Made by a program: the position numbers and the translations under genes
Notes under the pieces: generated by a model
The model's database searches: none
Seen by the model: only the letters and a program-made list of their open reading frames with translations
Told to the model about the DNA's origin: nothing
Shown here: one piece after another, positions 7,160 through 13,151 of the stretch
Layout: every line of letters starts with the position of its first letter
How positions within the stretch are numbered: position 1 is the stretch's first letter
From: Clostridiales bacterium
GTDB lineage: Bacteria; Bacillota; Clostridia; Christensenellales; QALW01
DNA length: 15,022 nt
Assembly (NCBI GenBank): GCA_018376855.1
Contig: JAHAAN010000035.1
Location: forward strand, 1 to 15,022
Reading direction: 5' to 3'

Positions 7160-8480
7160 AGGGTTAAGCGAAAAGCTTCAGAATGTCTTTAAAAAGCTGA
7201 CAGGGCGCGGCAAGCTCACGGAGGCGGATATTAAAGCCGCCATGAGAGAAGTGCGCATGGCGCTGCTGGAAGCAGATGTTAACTTTGCCGTGGCAAAGGA
7301 TTTCTGTGCTTCCGTGAGCGGCAAGGCTGTGGGGGCGGAGATCTTAGAAAGCCTTACGCCGGGGCAGCAGGTCATCAAGCTCGTTAAGGATGAGCTGATC
7401 GAGCTTATGGGTTCCACGAATGCGAAGCTGACAGTTTCTCCCGCGCCGCCGACGGTAATCATGCTGTGCGGGCTTCAGGGCGCCGGTAAAACCACGATGT
7501 GCGGCAAGCTTGCGGGCTACTTGGCCAAGCAGGGCAAGCGTCCGCTGCTGGTGGCGGGCGATATTTACCGCCCGGCTGCGATCGACCAGTTAAAGGTTGT
7601 GGCAAAGGCGTTTGGCATTCCCGTGTTTGAAAAGGGCACGCAGAATCCCGTTATTACCGCGCAGGAAGCGGTCGCTTATGCCAAAAGCTATCAGCACGAT
7701 ACCGTGATTTTGGATACGGCAGGCCGGCTGCATATCGACGAAGCGCTGATGGAAGAGCTTGCGCAGATCAAGGCGACAGTGAAGCCGCATGAGATCCTGT
7801 TGACGGTGGACGCGATGACCGGTCAGGACGCAGTCAATGTGGCGAAAAGCTTTAATGAGCAGTTGGGGATTGACGGCGTGATCCTTACCAAGCTTGACGG
7901 CGACACCCGCGGCGGCGCGGCGTTAAGCGTGCGGGCGGTAACGGGCAAGCCCATTAAGTTCTGCGGCGTTGGCGAAAAGATCAGCTTGGATACGATCGAA
8001 CCGTTTTATCCTGACCGTATGGCTTCAAGAATCTTGGGCATGGGCGACGTGCTTTCGTTAATCGAGCGCGCGCAGGAGGCCATTGACGAAAAGCAGGCCG
8101 TTAAGCTTGAGGAAAAGCTGAAAAAAGCGCAGTTTGACCTTCAGGATTATTTGGATCAATTCAAGCAGATGCGCAAGATGGGCAATATTACCGATATTCT
8201 CGGCATGATGCCGGGCATTGATAAATCCAAGATCCGCGAGGAGGATATTGACACCAAGCGGATCGATCGCATGGAGGCGATCATTCTTTCCATGACGGGG
8301 AAGGAACGCCGCAATCCGCAGATTATCGACGGCAAACGCCGCAAGCGTATTGCAGCTGGGAGCGGAACGAGCGTGCAGGAGGTCAATCAGCTGCTGCGGC
8401 AGTTTGAACAGACGAAGCAAATGATGAAGCAGTTTTCCGGCCGTCTTAAGCGCGGCGGCAAAATGAAATTTCCTTTTTGA
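7149..8480 (+). CDS. ffh: Signal recognition particle protein Ffh (SRP54)
   Basis: Ffh is the GTPase and signal-sequence-binding subunit of SRP, working with 4.5S/scRNA and FtsY. The protein has 443 residues. It contains the N-domain helical bundle, the G domain with P-loop GLQGAGKTT (108-116), DIYRPAAIDQL, DTAGR, TKLDGDTRGG and GVGEK, and then the methionine-rich M domain from about residue 325. The M domain shows QMRKMGNITDILGMMPGI, the RNA-binding segment SGTSVQEVNQLLRQF and a KMKFPF end. All the usual elements are present, and length and start are normal. The gene overlaps ylxM by 11 bases and is followed after 58 bases by rpsP. That gap holds a small AACGCG/CGCGTT hairpin (8485-8500) with no T-tract, so read-through into rpsP is expected. 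Confidence 0.98.
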   Translation: MAFEGLSEKLQNVFKKLTGRGKLTEADIKAAMREVRMALLEADVNFAVAKDFCASVSGKAVGAEILESLTPGQQVIKLVKDELIELMGSTNAKLTVSPAPPTVIMLCGLQGAGKTTMCGKLAGYLAKQGKRPLLVAGDIYRPAAIDQLKVVAKAFGIPVFEKGTQNPVITAQEAVAYAKSYQHDTVILDTAGRLHIDEALMEELAQIKATVKPHEILLTVDAMTGQDAVNVAKSFNEQLGIDGVILTKLDGDTRGGAALSVRAVTGKPIKFCGVGEKISLDTIEPFYPDRMASRILGMGDVLSLIERAQEAIDEKQAVKLEEKLKKAQFDLQDYLDQFKQMRKMGNITDILGMMPGIDKSKIREEDIDTKRIDRMEAIILSMTGKERRNPQIIDGKRRKRIAAGSGTSVQEVNQLLRQFEQTKQMMKQFSGRLKRGGKMKFPF

Positions 8481-8484
8481 GTAT

Positions 8485-8500
8485 AACGCGATTTCGCGTT
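8485..8500 (+). repeat. Small intercistronic hairpin between ffh and rpsP
   Basis: AACGCG (8485-8490) and CGCGTT (8495-8500) form a 6-bp stem with a 4-base loop five bases after the ffh stop. No run of T follows. It may mark an mRNA processing or stabilising point that lets rpsP be expressed differently from ffh, or it may have no function. Confidence 0.4.
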
Positions 8501-8538
8501 TGCTATATACATCATAACCGGCAGGAGGTGCAAAAGAT

Positions 8539-8781
8539 ATGGTAAAGATCAGAATGACAAGAATGGGCGCGCATAAGGCTCCGTTTTATCGCATCGTTGT
8601 GGCGGACAGCCGCTGCCCGAGAGACGGACAGAACATTGAGGTGCTGGGCTATTATAACCCGCTTACGAACCCTGCGGAGTTCAAAGTGGATGCTGAGGCG
8701 GCTAAAAAGTGGCTTTCAAACGGCGCGCAGGCTTCCGCAACCGTTCAGAAGCTGTTTAAGAACCACGGCATTATCGATTGA
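8539..8781 (+). CDS. rpsP: 30S ribosomal protein S16
   Basis: This is an S16 protein of 80 residues with the family start VKIRMTRMGAHKAPFYRIVV, followed by ADSRCPRDGQNIEVLGYYNP and the C-terminal AKKWLSNGAQASATVQKLF. S16 binds 16S rRNA early in 30S assembly. Length is normal. A strong AGGAGGTG box lies 10 bases before the ATG, as expected for a highly expressed ribosomal protein. It is followed by khpA after 71 bases, giving the common Gram-positive order rpsP-khpA-rimM-trmD. Confidence 0.98.
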   Translation: MVKIRMTRMGAHKAPFYRIVVADSRCPRDGQNIEVLGYYNPLTNPAEFKVDAEAAKKWLSNGAQASATVQKLFKNHGIID

Positions 8782-8810
8782 TTGAACGCAGCAAAGTTCT
8801 TTCACACTCG

Positions 8811-8835
8811 AATTTGTTCTGTTGCAGAACAAATT
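8811..8835 (+). repeat. Perfect 11-bp hairpin in the khpA leader
   Basis: AATTTGTTCTG (8811-8821) and CAGAACAAATT (8825-8835) are exact inverted copies with a 3-base loop. The next bases, GAAAG (8836-8840), are part of the khpA ribosome binding site and could pair with CTTTC (8799-8803) on the other side, closing a larger structure. There is no T-tract, so it is not an intrinsic terminator. A role in mRNA processing, stability or translational control is plausible. Confidence 0.6.
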
Positions 8836-8852
8836 GAAAGGGATTTAAAATT

Positions 8853-9083
8853 ATGGAAGAATTGATTAGACACATCGTTGCAGCGCTGGTGAGCAAGCCT
8901 GATGAGATCGATATCCGTTCCATTGAACAGGCGGATGGCGGCATTACCGTTGAGGTTCGCGTTGCGCAGGAGGATATGGGAAAGATCATCGGCAAGCAGG
9001 GGCGCATCGCCAGAGCGATACGCACTGTGGTAAAGGCCGCTTCCACAGCGCAAAAACAGAGGGTGAGTGTAGAAATCATCTGA
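8853..9083 (+). CDS. khpA: KH-domain RNA-binding protein KhpA (YlqC family)
   Basis: This protein of 76 residues is almost entirely one KH domain. It shows the nucleic-acid-binding GxxG loop IIGKQGR (residues 45-51), preceded by MEELIRHIVAALVSKPDEID, typical of KhpA/YlqC (UPF0109). KhpA commonly pairs with KhpB/Jag and binds many RNAs. It affects cell elongation and division in streptococci and small-RNA biology in clostridia. The ATG at 8853 follows a modest GAAAGGG box that may be partly masked by the upstream hairpin. It is followed by an attenuator-like element and rimM. Confidence 0.95.
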   Translation: MEELIRHIVAALVSKPDEIDIRSIEQADGGITVEVRVAQEDMGKIIGKQGRIARAIRTVVKAASTAQKQRVSVEII

Positions 9084-9089
9084 AAATTT

Positions 9090-9128
9090 GCTTGTAGGAT
9101 CGGAATCGTTCTGCAAGCTTTTTCTTTT
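9090..9128 (+). terminator. Attenuator-like hairpin with T-tract between khpA and rimM
   Basis: GCTTGTAGGAT (9090-9100) can pair with GTTCTGCAAGC (9108-9118), an 11-bp stem including three G-U pairs. It is followed at once by TTTTTCTTTT (9119-9128). This has the layout of an intrinsic terminator but with a rather weak stem, and rimM starts only 18 bases later without a visible promoter. It therefore probably acts as a partial terminator that lowers rimM-trmD relative to rpsP-khpA. Confidence 0.55.
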
Positions 9129-9145
9129 ATTGAAGGAGAGCTTAC

Positions 9146-9664
9146 ATGGATTTTATCCAAATAGGGAAAATCGTAAAGCCGCAGGGGATCCGCGGCGAAG
9201 TCAAGGTTCTGCCGATGACGGATCGTTTGGAGCGTTTTTTGGAGCTGAAAGAGGTTTTTTTGGAGCAAAAAGGCGAAAAGGTGCTCACGAAGGTCATGGG
9301 CGCCCGCGTTGGGGCCGATGCGGCGTATCTGTTTTTAGAGCGGGTTTACGATCGCAACGCCGCGGAGGCGCTGCGCGGCTGCGCGCTGCTTGTGGATAGA
9401 GCGCATGCCGCCGAGCTGCCGGAAGGGCGGTATTTTATCGTGGATCTTATCGGTGCGGAGGTATTCAGTAAAGAGAGAAAACGGATCGGGGTTTTAAAAG
9501 AGGTGCTTCAGCCCGGGGCGAACGACGTTTTTGTGGTTCGTTCAGGGGATTCCGAGCTGCTGATTCCGGTTGTTGATGCATTTGTGGACACGATCGATGC
9601 GCAGAACAAACGCATTACGGTGAACGCCGAAATGCTTTCGGAGGAAGAGATCCGTGAAAATTAG
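9146..9664 (+). CDS. rimM: 16S rRNA processing protein RimM
   Basis: RimM has 172 residues and is an assembly factor that helps mature the 30S head near S19 and h33. The N-terminal RimM domain opens with FIQIGKIVKPQGIRGEVKV (the family often has HGIRGEVK; here Gln13 replaces His). The C-terminal PRC-barrel region contains LPEGRYFIVDLIGAEV, then PGANDVFVV and LLIPVVDAFV. Length is normal. The ATG at 9146 follows GAAGGAGAG. The rimM stop overlaps the trmD GTG start (9654), so the two are translationally coupled. Expression is probably set by the attenuator-like hairpin just upstream. Confidence 0.97.
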   Translation: MDFIQIGKIVKPQGIRGEVKVLPMTDRLERFLELKEVFLEQKGEKVLTKVMGARVGADAAYLFLERVYDRNAAEALRGCALLVDRAHAAELPEGRYFIVDLIGAEVFSKERKRIGVLKEVLQPGANDVFVVRSGDSELLIPVVDAFVDTIDAQNKRITVNAEMLSEEEIREN

Positions 9665-10388
9665 TATTCTTACACTGTTTCCGGAAATGTTTGCGCCGCT
9701 TCAGCACAGTATCCTTGCAAGAGCGTCGGAGAGAGGGTTGCTGGAAATTGAGCTTATCAATATCCGGGATTTTTCAGCCAGCAAGCATAAGAATGCCGAT
9801 GATTATCCTTTTGGCGGCGGTGTCGGAATGCTGATGAGCGCTCAGCCGATCTTTGACGCTATGCGCAGTATTGAGGGGAGGCCGCGCCGCATTTATCTTT
9901 CGCCCAAGGGCCGTGTGCTGACGAACGCAAAAGCGCGCGAGCTTGCGCAGCATGAGCATATTGTGCTGCTTTGCGGGCATTACGAGGGCGTGGATCAGCG
10001 CGTGATCGATACATGGATCGATGAAGAAATCTCCGTGGGGGATTATATTCTCACCGGCGGAGAACTGCCTGCCATGATCGTAACGGACGCCGTTTCACGC
10101 TATGTGTGCGGCGTGTTGGGCGATGGGGCGAGCGCGCATGAGGACAGCTTCAGCGACGGCTTGCTGGAGGCGCCGCAGTATACAAGGCCTGCTGAATTTG
10201 AGGGGCTGTGCGTGCCGCCCGTGCTGCTTAGCGGAAACCATGCGCAGATACAGGCATGGAAACGTGAGCAGCAGCTGCGAACAACGCTGAAAATGCGCCC
10301 GGAACTGCTGGAAAGCGCCGAGCTTTCAGATAAAGACCAAGAGCAGCTGCGCAAAATTCGGGAAGAAGAGGAACCTGAGAGAATATAA
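9654..10388 (+). CDS. trmD: tRNA (guanine37-N1)-methyltransferase TrmD
   Basis: TrmD is a SPOUT-class, knotted enzyme that uses S-adenosylmethionine to methylate N1 of G37 next to the anticodon and so prevents +1 frameshifting. The protein has 244 residues. It carries MKISILTLFPEMF, the substrate-binding DDYPFGGGVGML (G54-G58), GHYEGVDQR (108-116), EEISVGDYILTGGELPAMIV, and the catalytic region with Asp164 in EDSF followed by LLEAPQYTRP. The start is GTG at 9654, with GGAGGAAGAG upstream inside rimM, overlapping it by 11 bases. In many bacteria rplS comes next; here the unit ends in a terminator instead. Confidence 0.97.
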   Translation: MKISILTLFPEMFAPLQHSILARASERGLLEIELINIRDFSASKHKNADDYPFGGGVGMLMSAQPIFDAMRSIEGRPRRIYLSPKGRVLTNAKARELAQHEHIVLLCGHYEGVDQRVIDTWIDEEISVGDYILTGGELPAMIVTDAVSRYVCGVLGDGASAHEDSFSDGLLEAPQYTRPAEFEGLCVPPVLLSGNHAQIQAWKREQQLRTTLKMRPELLESAELSDKDQEQLRKIREEEEPERI

Positions 10389-10407
10389 ATTGAGCGAGCT
10401 TGGTATA

Positions 10408-10434
10408 AAAGCGAGCGGGCTTTGGGCTTGCTTT
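10408..10434 (+). repeat. Stem-loop downstream of trmD
   Basis: AAAGCGAGC (10408-10416) pairs with GCTTGCTTT (10426-10434) over 9 bp with one G-T wobble and a 9-base loop, 19 bases after the trmD stop. Only a short non-T sequence follows, so it is not a good terminator itself. It may be part of a structured 3' UTR. Confidence 0.45.
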
Positions 10435-10446
10435 GTTAAATAAAAA

Positions 10447-10480
10447 GTCTTTACGGCAGCGGGAACTGCGTTGTAAAGAC
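10447..10480 (+). repeat. Second stem-loop in the trmD 3' region
   Basis: GTCTTTAC (10447-10454) and GTAAAGAC (10473-10480) are exact inverted copies, with an internal GCAG/CTGC helix (10456-10469). Together they make a two-part hairpin with a small asymmetric internal loop. No T-tract follows. With the flanking hairpins it could belong to a small structured RNA or the trmD 3' UTR. Confidence 0.5.
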
Positions 10481-10495
10481 GGCGGATGCGCCTTA

Positions 10496-10548
10496 AAACA
10501 ACGGCCTTTTCTGTTTGAAAACAGAGAAGGCCGTTGTTTGCTGTTTTT
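10496..10548 (+). terminator. Intrinsic terminator of the trmD operon
   Basis: The arms at 10496-10515 and 10520-10539 form a 20-bp helix with one G-T wobble and a TGAA loop, followed by a short T-run at 10544-10548. It is the expected end of the rpsP-trmD transcript. On the minus strand only a short TTTT run follows the stem, so it may also weakly stop the convergent methyltransferase-like transcript. Confidence 0.8.
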
Positions 10549-10551
10549 GCG

Positions 10552-10631
10552 GCGCGGGGCGCACGGCCGCCTGCGGCGGCAGCCTCCTTTCGGAGGCTCC
10601 CCGAACTTTGTTCGGGGCGTGCGCCCCGCGC
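10552..10631. repeat. 80-bp perfect cloverleaf (four-way) palindromic element
   Basis: A perfect 13-bp closing stem (10552-10564 with 10619-10631) encloses three successive perfect hairpins. These are GCCGCC/GGCGGC with a TGC loop (10566-10580), AGCCTCC/GGAGGCT with a TTTC loop (10581-10598), and CCCCGAAC/GTTCGGGG with a TTT loop (10599-10617). Only single bases (10565 and 10618) are unpaired at the junction. The element lies between the convergent ends of trmD and the methyltransferase-like gene. Such compact multi-hairpin units are typical of repeated palindromic elements or REP/MITE-like sequences scattered between genes. It could also act as a strong RNA structure. No second copy was seen in the window. 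Confidence 0.75.
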
Positions 10632-10644
10632 TTGTTCGCGCAGT

Positions 10645-11877
10645 TCAGTCGTCCAAAACGATCAGCTTTTCGTTTCCTAAGCAGTCTACAAGATAAACGG
10701 CGTTGTTTTCGGCAGGAGAGAGGTGAATCCCGTCTTGCAGAAACGGTTTTTTTCCGCTTGGAACGGCGTAATCCTCCGTGAGAAAACAGCCGTTTTCCGT
10801 TAAATGGCCGCAGGCGACGTAGGATAGATAATCTAACGAGTTTGCACGCTTGGGCAGCAGCGCTAACGAGCGGTGTGAATAGCTGTTTACGGTGATTTCC
10901 AGTGCACCGGTGCGGCGCACGGCGTTTAGATTGACGATTGCGTTGTTGTCCGGCAGGGAATCCTTGAAAAGCTCCAGCTGTTCAAGGCGGCCGGCGAGCA
11001 GCCGGCGGCGCAGGGCGTGCAGGCTTAGTATGCTGTCATCGGCAGCCAGAAAATCTCGTCCCATATTCGCCGCTGCAACGGCCAGCGTACCTGCGCCGCT
11101 GAAAAGCTGCACGGCCAGATCTCCCTTTTCCGTCGTGCAGGAAAGCAGCCGTTCAAAAAGCTCCAAAGGGCGTTGACCGTCAATCCCCGTATGCTCGGAG
11201 GTCTTTATATTCACGGCAGGAATATCCCACACATCGTCAAACGGGACTAATTCGTCTTCGTAATAACGGTATTCCTTTTCGCCTGTCTGCATAAAGAAAT
11301 ATACGCGGCCGTCGCTGTCCACAGCGCGCTTCATGTGGTTTCTCCGCTCGTTTCCGCGCAGTTCCCCTACTGCTAGTGGGGAAAAGGTGCATGCGCCGCT
11401 TTTTGCATAGAGATAAATGATTTCGTGCCGCTTGGCAAAGCAGCTGCGCGCGCTCGCTCCGCCTTTAAAATGCCATACGATCTCATTAAGAAAGTTCTGT
11501 TTGCCGAATATGCTGTCAAGAGCGGTGCGGACTTCTGCGCTCGCATTCGATCCACAGGCAACCGCAGCCGTGCCGCTGCCGGAAAGCAGACGGTGACATG
11601 TGCGGATCGCTTCGGCTATGGGGTATTCCGTGTGCGGCAGAGACAGAGAATAAGTATCGCGCGCTTCTGTGCCGATGCGGATCAGCGCCTTTTTCTGGCG
11701 GCTCATTGCGGCGGCAGCGTCAAGAAATACGAATTGAGCACGGTTGGCGCAGGTATCTGCAAGGTAGGGAAACAGCGTATCCGCCGCGGCGCAGTAAACC
11801 GCGCCGTGAACAGGGCTGTCCTCGGCAAGCGTGGAAGTAATATTTGAAATTTTTTCATGAAAGCGAAATAGATCCAT
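10645..11877 (-). CDS. Degenerate beta-class DNA methyltransferase-like protein (probable pseudoenzyme)
   Basis: The product is 410 residues from ATG at 11877; a TTG three bases earlier is possible. The middle of the protein reads as an N6-adenine/N4-cytosine DNA methylase of the type III Mod kind. It has SIFGKQNFLNEIVWHFKGG, then FAKRHEIIYLYAKS, VWDIPAVNI, GQRPLELFERLL, and the SAM-site strand LFSGAGTLAVAAANMGRDFL (F259-S-G-A-G-T264). However, the position of the catalytic DPPY/DPPF motif, after the strand FVFL, reads D53-A-A-A. The expected DPF before the glycine loop is also changed to QLF. Methyl transfer is therefore unlikely; SAM or DNA binding might remain. The last 100 residues form a domain I do not recognise. 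No restriction subunit is nearby. The frame is intact, with an AAAGGAG box and a good promoter, so it looks like a maintained protein rather than decay. Confidence 0.75.
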   Translation of the reverse strand: MDLFRFHEKISNITSTLAEDSPVHGAVYCAAADTLFPYLADTCANRAQFVFLDAAAAMSRQKKALIRIGTEARDTYSLSLPHTEYPIAEAIRTCHRLLSGSGTAAVACGSNASAEVRTALDSIFGKQNFLNEIVWHFKGGASARSCFAKRHEIIYLYAKSGACTFSPLAVGELRGNERRNHMKRAVDSDGRVYFFMQTGEKEYRYYEDELVPFDDVWDIPAVNIKTSEHTGIDGQRPLELFERLLSCTTEKGDLAVQLFSGAGTLAVAAANMGRDFLAADDSILSLHALRRRLLAGRLEQLELFKDSLPDNNAIVNLNAVRRTGALEITVNSYSHRSLALLPKRANSLDYLSYVACGHLTENGCFLTEDYAVPSGKKPFLQDGIHLSPAENNAVYLVDCLGNEKLIVLDD

Positions 11878-11898
11878 CAATAAGCGCTCCTTTGGAAT

Positions 11899-11927
11899 AT
11901 TATAACTTTTTGCGCGAAAAATTTCAA
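11899..11927 (-). promoter_or_regulatory. Promoter of the methyltransferase-like gene
   Basis: On the minus strand TTGAAA (11927-11922), a 17-base spacer and the consensus TATAAT (11904-11899) lie about 20 bases before the ATG at 11877. The AAAGGAG ribosome binding site sits between promoter and start, so the leader is very short. Confidence 0.65.
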
Positions 11928-11971
11928 TAGCGCAGGTGGATTTTGTTCTTTTATTTTATGGCTGTATGTGG

Positions 11972-11977
11972 TAAAAT
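11972..11977 (+). promoter_or_regulatory. Possible -10 element of the flavin reductase-like gene
   Basis: TAAAAT at 11972-11977 is a fair -10 box about 38 bases before the ATG at 12015. No convincing -35 box is seen at 16-18 bases spacing. The AT-rich region upstream may compensate, or the promoter may need an activator. Confidence 0.3.
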
Positions 11978-12014
11978 AGAACGCGAAGAAGTATTTTAAA
12001 AGGAGAACGAATTT

Positions 12015-12512
12015 ATGGAGCATTGGGCGGATTTTGGTAAGCTGACATTGGAACGTATGGCGGCAGGCGGCGTGTTCCTTACTGTTAAAGGGGAAAAGCC
12101 GAATACCATGACAATGGGCTGGGGAAGCTTGTCCGTTTATTGGGGCAAGCCGGTGTTTATCGTTCCGGTTCGGGAAAGCAGATATACCTATGAGCTTTTA
12201 AAAACAGCGAAAGAATTTACCGTGAGCGTGCCCGGGGAGTCGGGCGCTTTTAAAACGGCGCTGGGAATCTGCGGTTCGCGTTCGGGAAGGGACTGCGATA
12301 AATACAGCCTTGCGGGGCTGAAGCTTCAGGCAGGCCGCACGACGGAAACGCCTGTGATACAGGGCTGCGCGGTGCATTATGAGTGCCGAATTCTTACCAG
12401 CTTGCCGTTGGGGCTGGAACGCCTTCCGGAGGATATCAAGGCGAGATGCTATCCCAAAGGAGATGAGCATACGCTGTTTTTCGGGGAAATCACGGCCGCT
12501 TATGAGGGATAA
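12015..12512 (+). CDS. Flavin reductase-like domain protein (FMN-binding)
   Basis: This protein of 165 residues resembles the flavin reductase-like/flavoredoxin family (FMN-binding split barrel). Landmarks are KPNTMTMGWGSLSVYWGKPV near residues 28-47, then FIVPVRESRYTYELL and EFTVSVP, which in relatives contact the FMN. A C-terminal beta-rich portion follows. Members bind FMN and transfer electrons or reduce flavin, and many anaerobes carry several copies with unknown partners. No signal peptide or membrane segment is seen. The ATG at 12015 follows AAAAGGAGA. It stands alone between the divergent methyltransferase-like gene and a terminator, with no operon partner to suggest a substrate. Confidence 0.85.
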   Translation: MEHWADFGKLTLERMAAGGVFLTVKGEKPNTMTMGWGSLSVYWGKPVFIVPVRESRYTYELLKTAKEFTVSVPGESGAFKTALGICGSRSGRDCDKYSLAGLKLQAGRTTETPVIQGCAVHYECRILTSLPLGLERLPEDIKARCYPKGDEHTLFFGEITAAYEG

Positions 12513-12557
12513 ACGGGAGATTTGTTTAATTGATTGTTTGCTTGAAGACCGTGCAAT

Positions 12558-12588
12558 AAAAGCAGCAGAAATTTTCTGCTGCTTTTTT
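12558..12588 (+). terminator. Bidirectional intrinsic terminator
   Basis: AAAAGCAGCAGA pairs with TCTGCTGCTTTT (12558-12569 with 12575-12586) and a T-run continues to 12588. On the minus strand the stem is likewise followed by a TTTTATT run. It lies between the ends of the plus-strand flavin reductase-like gene and the minus-strand ParB-like gene, so it can serve both. Confidence 0.8.
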
Positions 12589-12602
12589 ATCATGATATTC
12601 TA

Positions 12603-13151
12603 TTATAAAATAAAATCATCCTCAATATCTTCGGAATCTCTGACCGGCTGCCAGGCTTTTCCGAACTGGATATCTCGAAAGAGCGCGGCAAGGCCCGTGA
12701 TTTGCTTCAGGCGAAGGATTTCGTCCCTGTCCATGCCCAAATGCTTGGAGATCCATGCGTCGGAACGCCCAAGTTCGTGGAGCTCCTTGACGATATTGCT
12801 CATTAGGTCGACATCGTGGGTGCCTCGGGCGCGGTTATGGCGAATCGTGCTGGCCATGCGGTGGTCTAAGGGCTTGTTGATTACGGAAACAGGCAGCATG
12901 CCGCCTTCCCGTTCGTAAATATCCGGGTAATCAAGCATAATGCGATAGCGGTGAAAGCCATCGACAATAATGTAGAGATCCTTTTGCTTGGCATAATAGC
13001 ATACGATCGGCATTGTATAGCCGTCTTCCTTAATGCTGTCATAGAGCAGCTTCAGCTCCGGAGGCGCTACTGCGTTGGGGTTATACGAATTGGGCTTGAT
13101 TTTTTCTATGGGAACGGCTTTTACATTATACACAGGACTTGTATGGCTCAT
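12603..13151 (-). CDS. IbrB-like ParB/sulfiredoxin-fold protein
   Basis: The protein has 182 residues. The N-terminal half matches the ParB/Srx nucleotide-binding fold. It opens with VKAVPIEKIKPNSYNPN, continues with LYDSIKEDGYTMPIVCYY, and has the core IIVDGFHRYRI (DGFHR, 64-68), corresponding to the phosphate-binding GxxR/GxHR motif of ParB and sulfiredoxin. RMASTIRHNRARGTHD (98-113) follows. Residues about 118-150 then form a helix-turn-helix-like segment (SDAWISKHLGMDRDEILRLK). This pattern is that of IbrB and its phage homologues, which occur with IbrA-like PAPS-reductase-fold proteins. The ibrA-like stop and this ATG overlap by one base (TAATG), with an AGGAGG box upstream, so the two are translationally coupled. 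The Ibr pair was named for activating immunoglobulin-binding genes in E. coli; its biochemistry is not established to my knowledge. The role here is unknown. Confidence 0.8.
   Translation of the reverse strand: MSHTSPVYNVKAVPIEKIKPNSYNPNAVAPPELKLLYDSIKEDGYTMPIVCYYAKQKDLYIIVDGFHRYRIMLDYPDIYEREGGMLPVSVINKPLDHRMASTIRHNRARGTHDVDLMSNIVKELHELGRSDAWISKHLGMDRDEILRLKQITGLAALFRDIQFGKAWQPVRDSEDIEDDFIL

Noticed and set aside
10389..10500. Possible tRNA in the structured trmD 3' region
   Set aside because: No acceptor/T-arm layout, no GTTCGA-type T-loop and no anticodon arm could be fitted.
10433..10781. Overlapping plus-strand frames of 87 and 88 codons over the terminator and cloverleaf
   Set aside because: They cross strong palindromes and the end of the methyltransferase-like gene. 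The peptides are Arg/Phe/Gly-rich without motifs.
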